Assembly: GCF_047495875.1 (NCBI RefSeq)
Contig: NC_092459.1
Span: 15,423,795 to 15,487,794, forward strand
DNA length: 64,000 nt
From: Pithys albifrons albifrons
Lineage: Eukaryota; Chordata; Aves; Passeriformes; Thamnophilidae
Direction of reading: 5' to 3'
The position numbers and the translations under genes were made by a program. The notes beneath the pieces are model-generated. The model saw only the letters and a list, made by a program, of their open reading frames with translations. It searched no databases and had not been told where the DNA came from. This document shows, one piece after another, positions 1 through 7,457 of the stretch (positions are counted from its first letter, which is position 1; the number at the start of each line of letters is the position of its first letter).

Positions 1-830
1 CAGAACTAATAGTAGAAATGAGCCTTTGTAGCAAGAAGGAGGAAATCCTGGTGTTGCAGTAATCAGAAAGTTGCTGAGCTTTTTACTGAGGCAGGAGTCA
101 CCCTGAAGAGTTGGGTGATGGGCAATTCTATTGTTTTGGGTGATGGGAGAATAAGAGTGTAAGGAATCAATTGTTCTAGTGTTCCAGCTACTTACACCAC
201 AAAACAAAGCTCCTAACCTAGGAAGGGCTCTTGATTGCCAAAAGAGGGAATAGACAAAACTCCAGTATGTTGGGAGCACTATGAAGTATGTGGGATACTT
301 ACTGAAGATGAAATACAAGATGTAACCACTCACAAAAAACAAGAAAGAAAGGAGACAGCAGACTTCACACATGACATACAAAGTAGTGCAAGGGCTGACC
401 CAGCAAAAATGATGGGATTGGTTATATAGGACTCACTGCAGTGAAACTCACTACTTAAGAAAACTGGATTCAGATTTTACTCTATACAAATACTGTGTAG
501 AAAGTCTGTTCAGAGCAGCCCCAAATATTGTTAGAAATACTTGAACAGATTGGAATCTACATCAATATCCTGTTGAAAGCCTTTGGGCATGCTGGTTTTG
601 AGGACATGATCATCCAGAGGAATTAATGGTCCCCTCAACAGGGCTATGAAATGTATGTATGTATGGCCAGACTTTATGAATGAAGATGTGGGAAGAGCTC
701 TCCCCACGTGGGTGTGCCCTTCCAGCCTGTACAGTGGAATTTTTTAGGTGAGGCACAGCATGTGCAGAACTGGTCCCACTGTTTCAGTCCTAAGGTCCAT
801 TTGCCATGGGCGAGCGAGCTGGGACAGTGA
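1..830. other. non-coding flank, no gene seen
   Basis: No coding region or known repeat is recognised up to about 700. There is a short GTAT run near 650-665. From about 700 the base composition turns GC-rich, leading into the tRNA/5S-like patch described separately. Confidence 0.5.
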
Positions 831-848
831 CAGTGGAGTCCTCGGGAC

Positions 849-903
849 TGTCTACGGCAGCCGGTACTAACGCAGAGCATCCGAGATCTGACAGGATCAG
901 ATG
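849..903 (-). repeat. 5S rRNA-like fragment (possible SINE part)
   Basis: On the minus strand this stretch resembles the middle and 3' end of vertebrate 5S rRNA. It contains GATCTCGGATGCT (5S has GATCTCGGAAGCT), then TTAGTAC, then CGGCTGCCGTAGAC (5S has CGGGTGCTGTAGGC). Two internal segments of 5S would have to be deleted. It lies directly downstream, on the same strand, of the tRNA-Gln-like sequence, so the two may be parts of one composite Pol III-derived element. The comparison is from memory of the 5S sequence, and chance similarity is not excluded. Confidence 0.35.
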
Positions 904-931
904 GCAGGGAGGCATTGAACTGCCAGGGGAC

Positions 932-1004
932 GGTCCCCACAGAGACTCAAACTCATGTCCTTGGGATTCAGAGTCCAGAGTGCTCTCCTTTACACCATGG
1001 GACC
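932..1004 (-). tRNA. tRNA-Gln(CTG)-like sequence, degenerate (pseudogene or SINE head)
   Basis: Read on the minus strand, the first 40 or so bases closely follow vertebrate tRNA-Gln: GGTCCCATGGTGTAAAGG, then AGCACTCTGGACTCTGAATC with a CTG anticodon. An A-box-like TGGTGTAAAGG and a B-box-like GTTTGAGTC are present. Pairing is eroded: the anticodon stem keeps about three of five pairs, the T stem about three of five, and the 3' acceptor strand has an extra G. This makes a functional gene unlikely. It is more likely a pseudogene or the tRNA-derived head of a SINE, given the 5S-like sequence next to it. Confidence 0.6.
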
Positions 1005-1686
1005 ACCCTTATGAAATGCAACTTGGTGTTGTATAAACCTACAAAGTAAGCCCAACACTGCTGAAAATGTCTCTGACTTGCTGCTGGACTAAAGTACTTG
1101 AGTACTTTGAGCATATGGGCTATGAGATGCAAATAGGTAGTAATGAGCATGTGCACTGCCATCTCATTGAAAACCCACAGAAATTTTAGGAGTTTTCAAC
1201 AAGAATAAGACTATTATATGTAATGAAATCCTGGCTGTAATACCTCAAGATTTACTCAGCATTCATCTCTGAGGGGAAAACAGGCACTTGTCAAGGAGAA
1301 AATAAAAAAAGAGAAAGCACTTAAGCAATAATCTTACTTCTCTAGGCAGCAAGTCATTTAAGTTTTATGGAATTTTCCCTAAGTGAAGAAGCATCGAGTA
1401 TTATCACATTTTATGTTTTTACGAGATTAAAAATAATTCATAAAGGAAAAGAGTGTTGTTTGAGAAATATCATTCTAAACTTTCTTGCATATGAGTTGCC
1501 TGTGCCTTTGCTCACCAGTGGTCCCTCTGCCTGGGTGGTGAATATGTAGTCCTGTCATTAACAGCAGTAGCTTACAGTGTCTGTAAGACTGGCCTAGAGG
1601 AGTGCTTACAGGGAGGAAGGGATGAACCAGATCTTACTATATTAAGTTGCTTTTCCTAACTTACAGGTGGAGTACGAGTTGTATTT

Positions 1687-1730
1687 CACAACAACTCACA
1701 ACAACTCACAACAACAACTCACAACAACTC
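1687..1730. repeat. short minisatellite, about 10-bp unit ACAACTCACA
   Basis: Roughly four imperfect copies of ACAACTCACA in tandem, one with an extra ACA. Confidence 0.85.
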
Positions 1731-2750
1731 TGTACCCTACATAAATGAAAATCTATTTCACACTCCGTTATCCCCTGGGAGAGTGGAGGAACCATAGGCC
1801 TTGGTGGAAGCAGCTTGTGGCAGGTCCAGGTTAGGACTCTATAAAAAGATAAGGAGACAATACCTACAGGAGCTATCTTTGCTCTCCCCAAGAAAGAGGC
1901 ACATGCTTAGATGTCATATTGTCTTCCTGAGTTCATCTTTTAAAAATAAGCATCAGAACTATGGGATTTCTTGTTTCCTTCCAAATATGAAACACAGCAT
2001 ATAAAAAGACAGAGGTCTTAAAACAATGCACTTTGTTTGCACACTTCAGTTATTTGATACTTATCCTATCATGTGAGGAAAAATCTCATTTTACAGCCTC
2101 TTTTCACAGTGTTTAATTTTGATATAAATATGTACAGTCTTCACATTAGTTTTTTTTCCCCCATAACCAGAAGCAGTTGGCTGGAACATAACTTAAATTG
2201 ATTTTTTAAAAGACATGATATAACATTATGTGCTATTATACAATAAAAGAATTGGCTTGTGTCTCCTGCCTTATGTTCTTTAGATCAGGACAACCTTACT
2301 GCCTCAATGAGTCTATCTCACTGTATGACCTGCTTAGCTGTAATCATACCTTGGAGTCTTTGATTACAGTAAAGCTGATGCCATGGTGAATTTCCCTTTA
2401 ATATTTACATTGTGAGATCTGCTGAAATGATGCAATGTCCTTCTTATCTGAAGTACATTAGCTCAGTGTGTCTGTGAATCAGCATCATTAGATCTGCATG
2501 AGTTCATCCTTAAAAGGGATTAAAAATATTCTCTCTTCTGGGAATGGGGGGGACAAACACTGCTAATAGCAGTTCTCAATTAATTTAGGGTTTATGACAT
2601 TATTGTCCTTGTTCTGCTTTTTTTCACTTAGGGTATTTAACACTTGAGAGTAAAACTCATCCACGAGGATGGACTGAGACTTTTGGTGTTTACTGCTGTT
2701 TTTCTGCAAGAAATTCTTCAAAATCTTTCATGCAAAGGAGAGTCTATAGT

Positions 2751-2797
2751 GTGCATATATGTATACATAAATATATATGTATGTATGTATGTATATT
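2751..2797. repeat. TA/GTAT microsatellite
   Basis: A run of ATAT and then several consecutive GTAT units, interrupted by ACATAA. Confidence 0.85.
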
Positions 2798-4026
2798 TTC
2801 CTTCCCAGTCCTTTCTTATCAGAACTGCTTCAATTGATTTATATGTCTGTTGTCTGAATGTGCATGGGTAGCAGTTTACTGGAAGGACAGCGAAAGAATA
2901 GTAGCATTTGCTATGTTATGGGATTGTCACAAGTAATTCTAGTTAAATATACAATTTTGGTTTTGTTGCATTTAACAAAAATTGTTTCATTTATAAGTTT
3001 TTTTGCAGTTACAGAAAATTAGTGTAATTCAATTTCAAGTACAAATTACATTTTTTCTTATTTGTCTGGGTAGAATTTTAAGGCGTTCTTGTTTAATATT
3101 TTTTTTCTGGAAAGAAAAAATTGTAACTTTTCCATATTGGAGGTCTCCTTTGAAAATATCACAACTTTTACTGCTCTTTGCACTTGTCTCAGCATCCTAG
3201 AGCATAAAAAAAAAAAAGTTGTGCATTTTTCTGGCATGAATATCAAGTCATATATAAAAAAGCTTTCTTTGTGAATGATGGATTGAAACAAATTTTATGC
3301 CCACACTTGAATTCATCATTACTGGTCACTGTGGATGAGCCAGGATAGGAAGTGTATGTTACTTTTTATGTAAGCTCTAAAAACTCTTGCCAAAGTGAAT
3401 CATGCATAGCTCTACACTAGTCTCTCATACTGATCAAGATAACAAGAAACAATTTTCCCCTTGAAGCATTTTGATGATATTTTTTTCCCTCTAATCAAAA
3501 TTTTTCTTCATGTTCTCTCACTTCTACTATCAGCTGGAGTTTTGGATTTCAAAGTAATAGAGCTTCAGAATTTCTCTGAAAATTAGAATTTTTCAGAAGT
3601 CTTGCTATTATTGCCAATTTTTAAACTAATAAAAAAAATCTAATATAACAATATTTTGTCAGAATTCATATGACAGTGCTATATCATCAATACATTTCTA
3701 TCAGCCAGAACATTAAGAACTAAACATGGTTATAAATATCACAGAGTGTCAAATCCGTATTTCACATAAACACTATAATTATTGTATGTTTAATCTATTC
3801 TGAAACAATTTAAAAGATTTTAAAAAAATTTAAAAAAAATACTTTTAGCTATAATGTCTAGACATATGTTTTCATTCCAGTGTAGTTTTTCTCAAAATCA
3901 AGTTACACCCAATTAAATTGGGTACCTCAACATTTCTGGTTGACATTATCACTTGTAATCTCATTCACATTACTGTGAGACTGATAATGCCACTTTCCTG
4001 GACTGACTGATGCTGTAGTGGACATG

Positions 4027-4030
4027 CAAT
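4027..4030. other. target-site duplication, left copy (CAAT)
   Basis: CAAT immediately precedes the 5' LTR, and the same four bases follow the 3' LTR at 12674-12677. A 4-bp duplication is typical of gammaretrovirus-like integrases. Confidence 0.85.
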
Positions 4031-4366
4031 TGATGCCGAAAGGGTTTTTTTTAACTTTTCAATTTTCATATTTTGTAGATTTTAGAGACACAGTAGATGC
4101 AATGCTGTAGATTTTAGTGAATTAATATTTAGCAGCTTGTAGCACAAAGTCCTTCTATCTCTACCCCTGCTCCAGAACAGGCAGCTAAGATCTGCCAGCT
4201 GTTTAGTCTCTTCCTCAAGGTACCTGATTAAAGCATATCAGAAGAGAACATAAACATGGAGCAGTGTGACCCAAAGCCCTGGAAAGCGTCCAAGAGACCT
4301 TTGTGTACTGAAGAAGAGGAGGTGGATGAAGACAGAGGGTCCCAACGACCCCAGCCCCAATTCAAC

Positions 4367-4387
4367 GGGGGTGGGAACTGGGAGGGG
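4367..4387 (+). promoter_or_regulatory. G-quadruplex motif in U3
   Basis: Four G runs of 5, 3, 3 and 4 bases separated by T, AACT and A, meeting the usual G3+N1-7 pattern. It lies about 50 bp upstream of the TATA box. The same sequence is in the 3' LTR at 12458-12478. Confidence 0.7.
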
Positions 4388-4436
4388 ACAGAGGTGGAAC
4401 TGGACATGTGGACAGTAGTGATTGGATAGGTTATAT

Positions 4437-4443
4437 TATAAAA
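4437..4443 (+). promoter_or_regulatory. TATA box of the LTR promoter
   Basis: TATAAAA within TTATATTATAAAAG, 12 bases after an ATTGG inverted CCAAT box. The expected start is 25-31 bases downstream, near 4463, at the edge of a GCGGGCGCGCGCG stretch. Confidence 0.85.
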
Positions 4444-4490
4444 GCTATAGAACTTAGAGCTTGCGGGCGCGCGCGTCGAGGTATTCCTGG

Positions 4491-4508
4491 ATGAGCGGGG
4501 TTGCTCAT
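4491..4508 (+). promoter_or_regulatory. R-region hairpin overlapping a uORF and the poly(A) signal
   Basis: ATGAGC (4491-4496) pairs perfectly with GCTCAT (4503-4508) around a GGGGTT loop. The stem contains the ATG of a six-codon uORF (4491-4511), and its 3' arm overlaps the ATTAAA signal by two bases. Confidence 0.55.
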
Positions 4509-4512
4509 TAAA
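4507..4512 (+). terminator. polyadenylation signal ATTAAA
   Basis: The common ATTAAA variant lies about 44 bases after the presumed start site. A CA about 11 bases later (4522-4523) is a candidate cleavage point marking the end of R. The working copy in the 3' LTR is at 12598-12603. Confidence 0.7.
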
Positions 4513-4585
4513 GTGCCTGCCCATTATCTTATCTCCTACAAAACTTGGCTCGGAGTCTTTTTTACAGACTTCTACGGCAACAGTT

Positions 4586-4603
4586 TGGCGCCCGAAAGGT
4601 GGA
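4586..4603 (+). other. primer-binding site, tRNA-Lys-like
   Basis: TGGCGCCCGAA matches the first 11 bases of the well-known tRNA-Lys3 primer-binding site. After that it diverges (AGGTGGA where Lys3 has CAGGGAC), which a one-base deletion partly explains. Lys is the best of the vertebrate tRNAs I could compare from memory. Three bases (GTT) separate it from the LTR end. Confidence 0.75.
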
Positions 4604-4647
4604 AGCAGGACCTGATTCACTTCAAATTCCTGGTCCGGACCACGGAG

Positions 4648-4653
4648 GTGAGA
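4648..4653 (+). promoter_or_regulatory. candidate major splice donor
   Basis: GAG|GTGAGA, exon boundary 4647/4648, is close to the vertebrate donor consensus. It lies in the leader between primer-binding site and gag, where retroviral donors usually are. It pairs logically with the acceptor at 10815/10816. Confidence 0.65.
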
Positions 4654-4970
4654 TAACGGGCAGTTACTTTGGGTTTCTGTGGCATTTGGCTACGGAAAGG
4701 GGGGATTTTTGCCCCTGGTAGGAATACGGAAGGGCCGGGAGGGAGAACTGGCCTTAGGCCTAGCCAGTTTCCTGGCCTGGGAGGGCGAGGGTTTCGCCTG
4801 GAAGGGACGGGGTTGTCCCTTGAGCCTCGGGAAGGGCAGACCACGCAGCATTTGCAGGAGGGTAGCAGGCTGGGAGGCCGGCTGCAAGGGGGACGCCTCT
4901 TGTGAACTCCGGAGTCAAAGCTGTTTGGTTTAGCCTGAGGCACTGGTGGTGGTGTTGCTAAAGAATCACT

Positions 4971-7403
4971 ATGGGCTGTGTCCAAAGTTCAGAGGACGAG
5001 ATACCAAAAGATTCCCCTTTAGGCTTGGTTTTAGATCACTGGAGTCCTCTTACTGGTTCTGAAACATCTTTGAAGAAACAGGAACTGTGTAGGCTCTGTC
5101 TTAATATGTGGCCACTTCATTGTAAGCGTGGGGGAAAGGTTTGGCCCGAAACTGGGTCTTTTGTGCTAGAGGATGTGTTACAGCTAATTTCGATCTTGCA
5201 TACAGAGGAGAGATGGAATGAAGTGAAGTATGCTGAGTTGTTTTTGGCCTTTTTGTCCCATCCAGAATGGATGAGAGGGTATGAGAAGGGTATTTCTAAC
5301 GCTGGCTCCCCTGCTGGGGACTCGAGAGAGCCTGTGTTTGTTCTGGGAAAGGCAAAGGGGAAACGGCATGGAAAAACCAAGAAGGAGGATATTAGCCAGG
5401 TTTATATTCCTAAGGAAGAGGATTGGGACCTCTTAATTGCTCCAAACTTGAGGGCTGGAGCAGCCGGAGGGGCTGCTGGATCCGGTCCCGGAGCGGGGGC
5501 AGCGGTGGCTGCTGGATCTGGTCCTAGAGTGGGGGCAGGGGCTGCTGGAGTAGCAGTTCCCAGCCCAGGGCTGCCGGCGGGACCTGGTGGAGCAGCAGCG
5601 GGGGTGGCTGCTGGAGACGGGGAGTTGCTTGTCCCCTTACCGAGGCCGGAGCTGGCAGCACAGAGCGTGCAGGCTGGTGGAAGCGGGGCTGACGCTCTGC
5701 AAGCGATTGATGGGGCTGCAGCTTTGCAGCCAGGCACGGCAGGGAAAGCCGGGGCGTTCGATCAGCGAGGCGCGGTTACCGTAGCAACAGGGGCCATAGG
5801 AGCGGCTGGAGCCGGGGCAGGGACTCAGGTTGGAACGGATCTCACGGCTAGAACAGATCAGCCCGTGGGAAGGGGAGATCATGGACCTGGAGGGGCTGTG
5901 CTCGACCCCTCAGGGACGGCAAAGCCGGCAGGACCAGCTGATCTTATAGATTTCAGTGCGAGCGATGGTGTGGTGGCAGGAGCCGCAGGAGGGGTTGAGG
6001 TGGTACCCAAAATGGAGAGACCTTCTCCATACAACCTGGGAGCTTTCGATCCTGCCTTCGAAGGCAGGGCCAGGCATGCCTCCTTCCCCTTAACGCCTCC
6101 CGTTCCTTACCCGTATGGATTATATCTGTACCCAGGGGGGTACAGTGGAGGCGGGGTTGTCCCCACTGCTCCACCTTGGCATACAGAGCCGCGGGGCAGA
6201 GGCGGGGGGGCAGCGGGGGAATTTCCTGCTTCGAGCTCACAGCAACAGGGAGCAAGGGAACAGAGGAGGGGAAGCCTCCCCCCACTTTTGTTGCCCAGGA
6301 ATAAGGAATCAGACGTGGAGCCTTCAGGTGATGAATCGGATAGCTCAGAGGAGGAGGAAGCTCCTGTGGTAAAGCCAAAAGTGAAAGCTTCTGCGGCGCC
6401 CACTAGGAAAGCAGGGAAGAGATTGCTGACTGCCTTATCAGATCCTGATCCCATAGCTAGGAGAACAAGAAAAGGGAAGGAAAAGCTTGTGCTAGAAGCT
6501 CCTTTAAGGCAGGCTATGGGAAACCAAGGTCCTATGTATATAAAGACTCCTTTTTCACTGGTAGAGTTGCAGCAGTGGAAGGCTTCAGTGGGGTCATATA
6601 GAGACAATCCCGATAAAGTTGCTAACTATGTAGAAAGGGCAATAAAGACTCAAGATCCTGATTGGTTCGACCTGGAAGTGTTAATGGACACCCTATTGGA
6701 CAGCACAGAGAAAGAAATGGTTAAGAGAGCAGCAAAAGCTGGAATTCAGCTACTGAGGGCAGCTGGGCAGATTTCGGGGGAGGTTCTGCAGATATTTCCC
6801 CCAATGGATCCAAAATGGGATCCTAATGTGCCAGCACAGAGGGAAGCACTGACACGATACCAGGAGTATGTGGTTTATGGGTTCAGACATGCTATCCCAA
6901 AAGCAGTGAATTGGGCTAAGATGTATGAGGTAAAACAGGACAAAAATGAATCTCCTACTGATTTCCTGAATAAGCTGAAAGATGTCATAAGAAAATACAC
7001 AGACATAGATACAGAATCAGACACAGGGAAAAAGCATTTGGTTAATTTGTTCATAGGCCAGTCTGCAGATGACATAAGGAGGAAACTGCAGAAGGCAGAG
7101 GACAAAAAGGATATTAGTGAGTTGCTGGATATAGCTTGGGTGGTATACCGGAATAGAGAACAAAAGGGCAAAACAAAGGTGTTGGAACTGGAGGAAGATG
7201 ACGGTCATGGACACTGTAACTGCCAGGAGCGTCGTAAACACAATACCCAGAATAAGGGGTGTAAGCATCATTACCAATATGATAGGTGTTCCTACTGTAA
7301 AAAGAAGGGGCACTGGAGAAAGGATTGCCCAGACCTGAGAAAGGATGAAAACCCTCCTCTTTCCCCTCCAGTCCCCCAGCTGACTGTGAGTCAGAATGCA
7401 TGA
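4971..7403 (+). CDS. gag: Gag polyprotein (matrix, p12-like region, capsid, nucleocapsid)
   Basis: Structural polyprotein of 810 residues. The ATG has a strong context (A at -3, G at +4), is the first AUG after the R uORF, and has an in-frame TAA 12 bases upstream. MGCVQSS fits N-myristoylation. Residues 1-110 resemble gammaretroviral matrix. Residues about 161-330 are Ala/Gly-rich with a 12-residue tandem repeat. PTAPP at 398-402 is an ESCRT (TSG101-type) late motif, preceded by a YPYGL ALIX-like motif. An acidic Ser/Glu patch lies near 455-466. Capsid probably begins at P511 (PLRQ) and carries the major homology region at about 656-683. One CX2CX4HX4C knuckle is at 773-786. It is longer than the roughly 540-residue murine leukaemia virus Gag, mainly through the middle region. 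It ends in UGA, in frame with pol. Confidence 0.97.
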   Translation: MGCVQSSEDEIPKDSPLGLVLDHWSPLTGSETSLKKQELCRLCLNMWPLHCKRGGKVWPETGSFVLEDVLQLISILHTEERWNEVKYAELFLAFLSHPEWMRGYEKGISNAGSPAGDSREPVFVLGKAKGKRHGKTKKEDISQVYIPKEEDWDLLIAPNLRAGAAGGAAGSGPGAGAAVAAGSGPRVGAGAAGVAVPSPGLPAGPGGAAAGVAAGDGELLVPLPRPELAAQSVQAGGSGADALQAIDGAAALQPGTAGKAGAFDQRGAVTVATGAIGAAGAGAGTQVGTDLTARTDQPVGRGDHGPGGAVLDPSGTAKPAGPADLIDFSASDGVVAGAAGGVEVVPKMERPSPYNLGAFDPAFEGRARHASFPLTPPVPYPYGLYLYPGGYSGGGVVPTAPPWHTEPRGRGGGAAGEFPASSSQQQGAREQRRGSLPPLLLPRNKESDVEPSGDESDSSEEEEAPVVKPKVKASAAPTRKAGKRLLTALSDPDPIARRTRKGKEKLVLEAPLRQAMGNQGPMYIKTPFSLVELQQWKASVGSYRDNPDKVANYVERAIKTQDPDWFDLEVLMDTLLDSTEKEMVKRAAKAGIQLLRAAGQISGEVLQIFPPMDPKWDPNVPAQREALTRYQEYVVYGFRHAIPKAVNWAKMYEVKQDKNESPTDFLNKLKDVIRKYTDIDTESDTGKKHLVNLFIGQSADDIRRKLQKAEDKKDISELLDIAWVVYRNREQKGKTKVLELEEDDGHGHCNCQERRKHNTQNKGCKHHYQYDRCSYCKKKGHWRKDCPDLRKDENPPLSPPVPQLTVSQNA
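5471..5542 (+). repeat. 36-bp tandem repeat inside gag
   Basis: GGCTGCTGGATC begins at 5471, and a diverged copy begins at 5507. The unit is 36 bp and encodes 12 residues beginning AAGSGP. It lies at the start of a longer GC-rich, Ala/Gly-rich coding stretch (about 5451-5960). Confidence 0.75.
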
Positions 7404-7457
7404 AGCAGACCGGAGGTTACTACCCCAGCAGAACCTCTGGTTATAGCTAAGCTGGGG
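7401..7457 (+). promoter_or_regulatory. gag-pol readthrough site: UGA plus predicted H-type pseudoknot
   Basis: The gag stop UGA (7401-7403) is in frame with pol. After a five-base spacer, 7409-7418 can pair with 7432-7441 (10 pairs, one G-U). The loop bases CCCCAGC (7423-7429) pair perfectly with GCTGGGG (7451-7457), giving a 7-bp second stem. Loops are 4, 2 and 9 bases. Murine leukaemia virus uses a stop codon followed by a pseudoknot of very similar plan for about 5% readthrough. This prediction is by hand and has not been folded. Confidence 0.85.

Larger units (their letters stand above)
1011..4030. other. non-coding flank upstream of the provirus
   Basis: About 3 kb of AT-rich DNA. Apart from the short tandem repeats at 1687-1730 and 2751-2797 and a 13-base A run near 3210, nothing is recognised. 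Open frames here are at most 77 residues and resemble no family. Confidence 0.6.
4031..4582 (+). repeat. 5' LTR
   Basis: Starts TGATGCCG and ends CGGCAACA, an imperfect terminal inverted repeat. Approximate layout: U3 4031-4462, R about 4463-4523, U5 to 4582. U3 holds a G-quadruplex motif (4367-4387), an imperfect repeat of about 22 bp (about 4369-4391 and 4392-4413, each with AACTGG and GGACA) that could be enhancer-like, an inverted CCAAT (ATTGG, 4421-4425) and a TATA box (4437-4443). The presumed start site is very CpG-rich. All bases match the 3' LTR at a constant offset of 8,091. Confidence 0.97.

Noticed and set aside
4228..4620. 130-codon minus-strand open frame across the LTR, repeated in the 3' LTR (12319-12615)
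   Set aside because: It overlaps promoter, R and U5 elements, has no recognisable domain, and appears twice only because the LTR does.
4583..4970. Glyco-Gag-like N-terminal extension of Gag from an upstream CUG
   Set aside because: An in-frame TAA at 4959-4961, 12 bases before the gag ATG, rules out an extension.
5402..5737. Minus-strand Ala/Pro-rich open frame inside gag
   Set aside because: It is a mirror of the GC-rich Ala/Gly coding stretch with no independent support.
7401..7403. UGA as a selenocysteine codon
   Set aside because: The position between gag and pol and the adjacent pseudoknot fit stop-codon readthrough. I saw no SECIS-like element.
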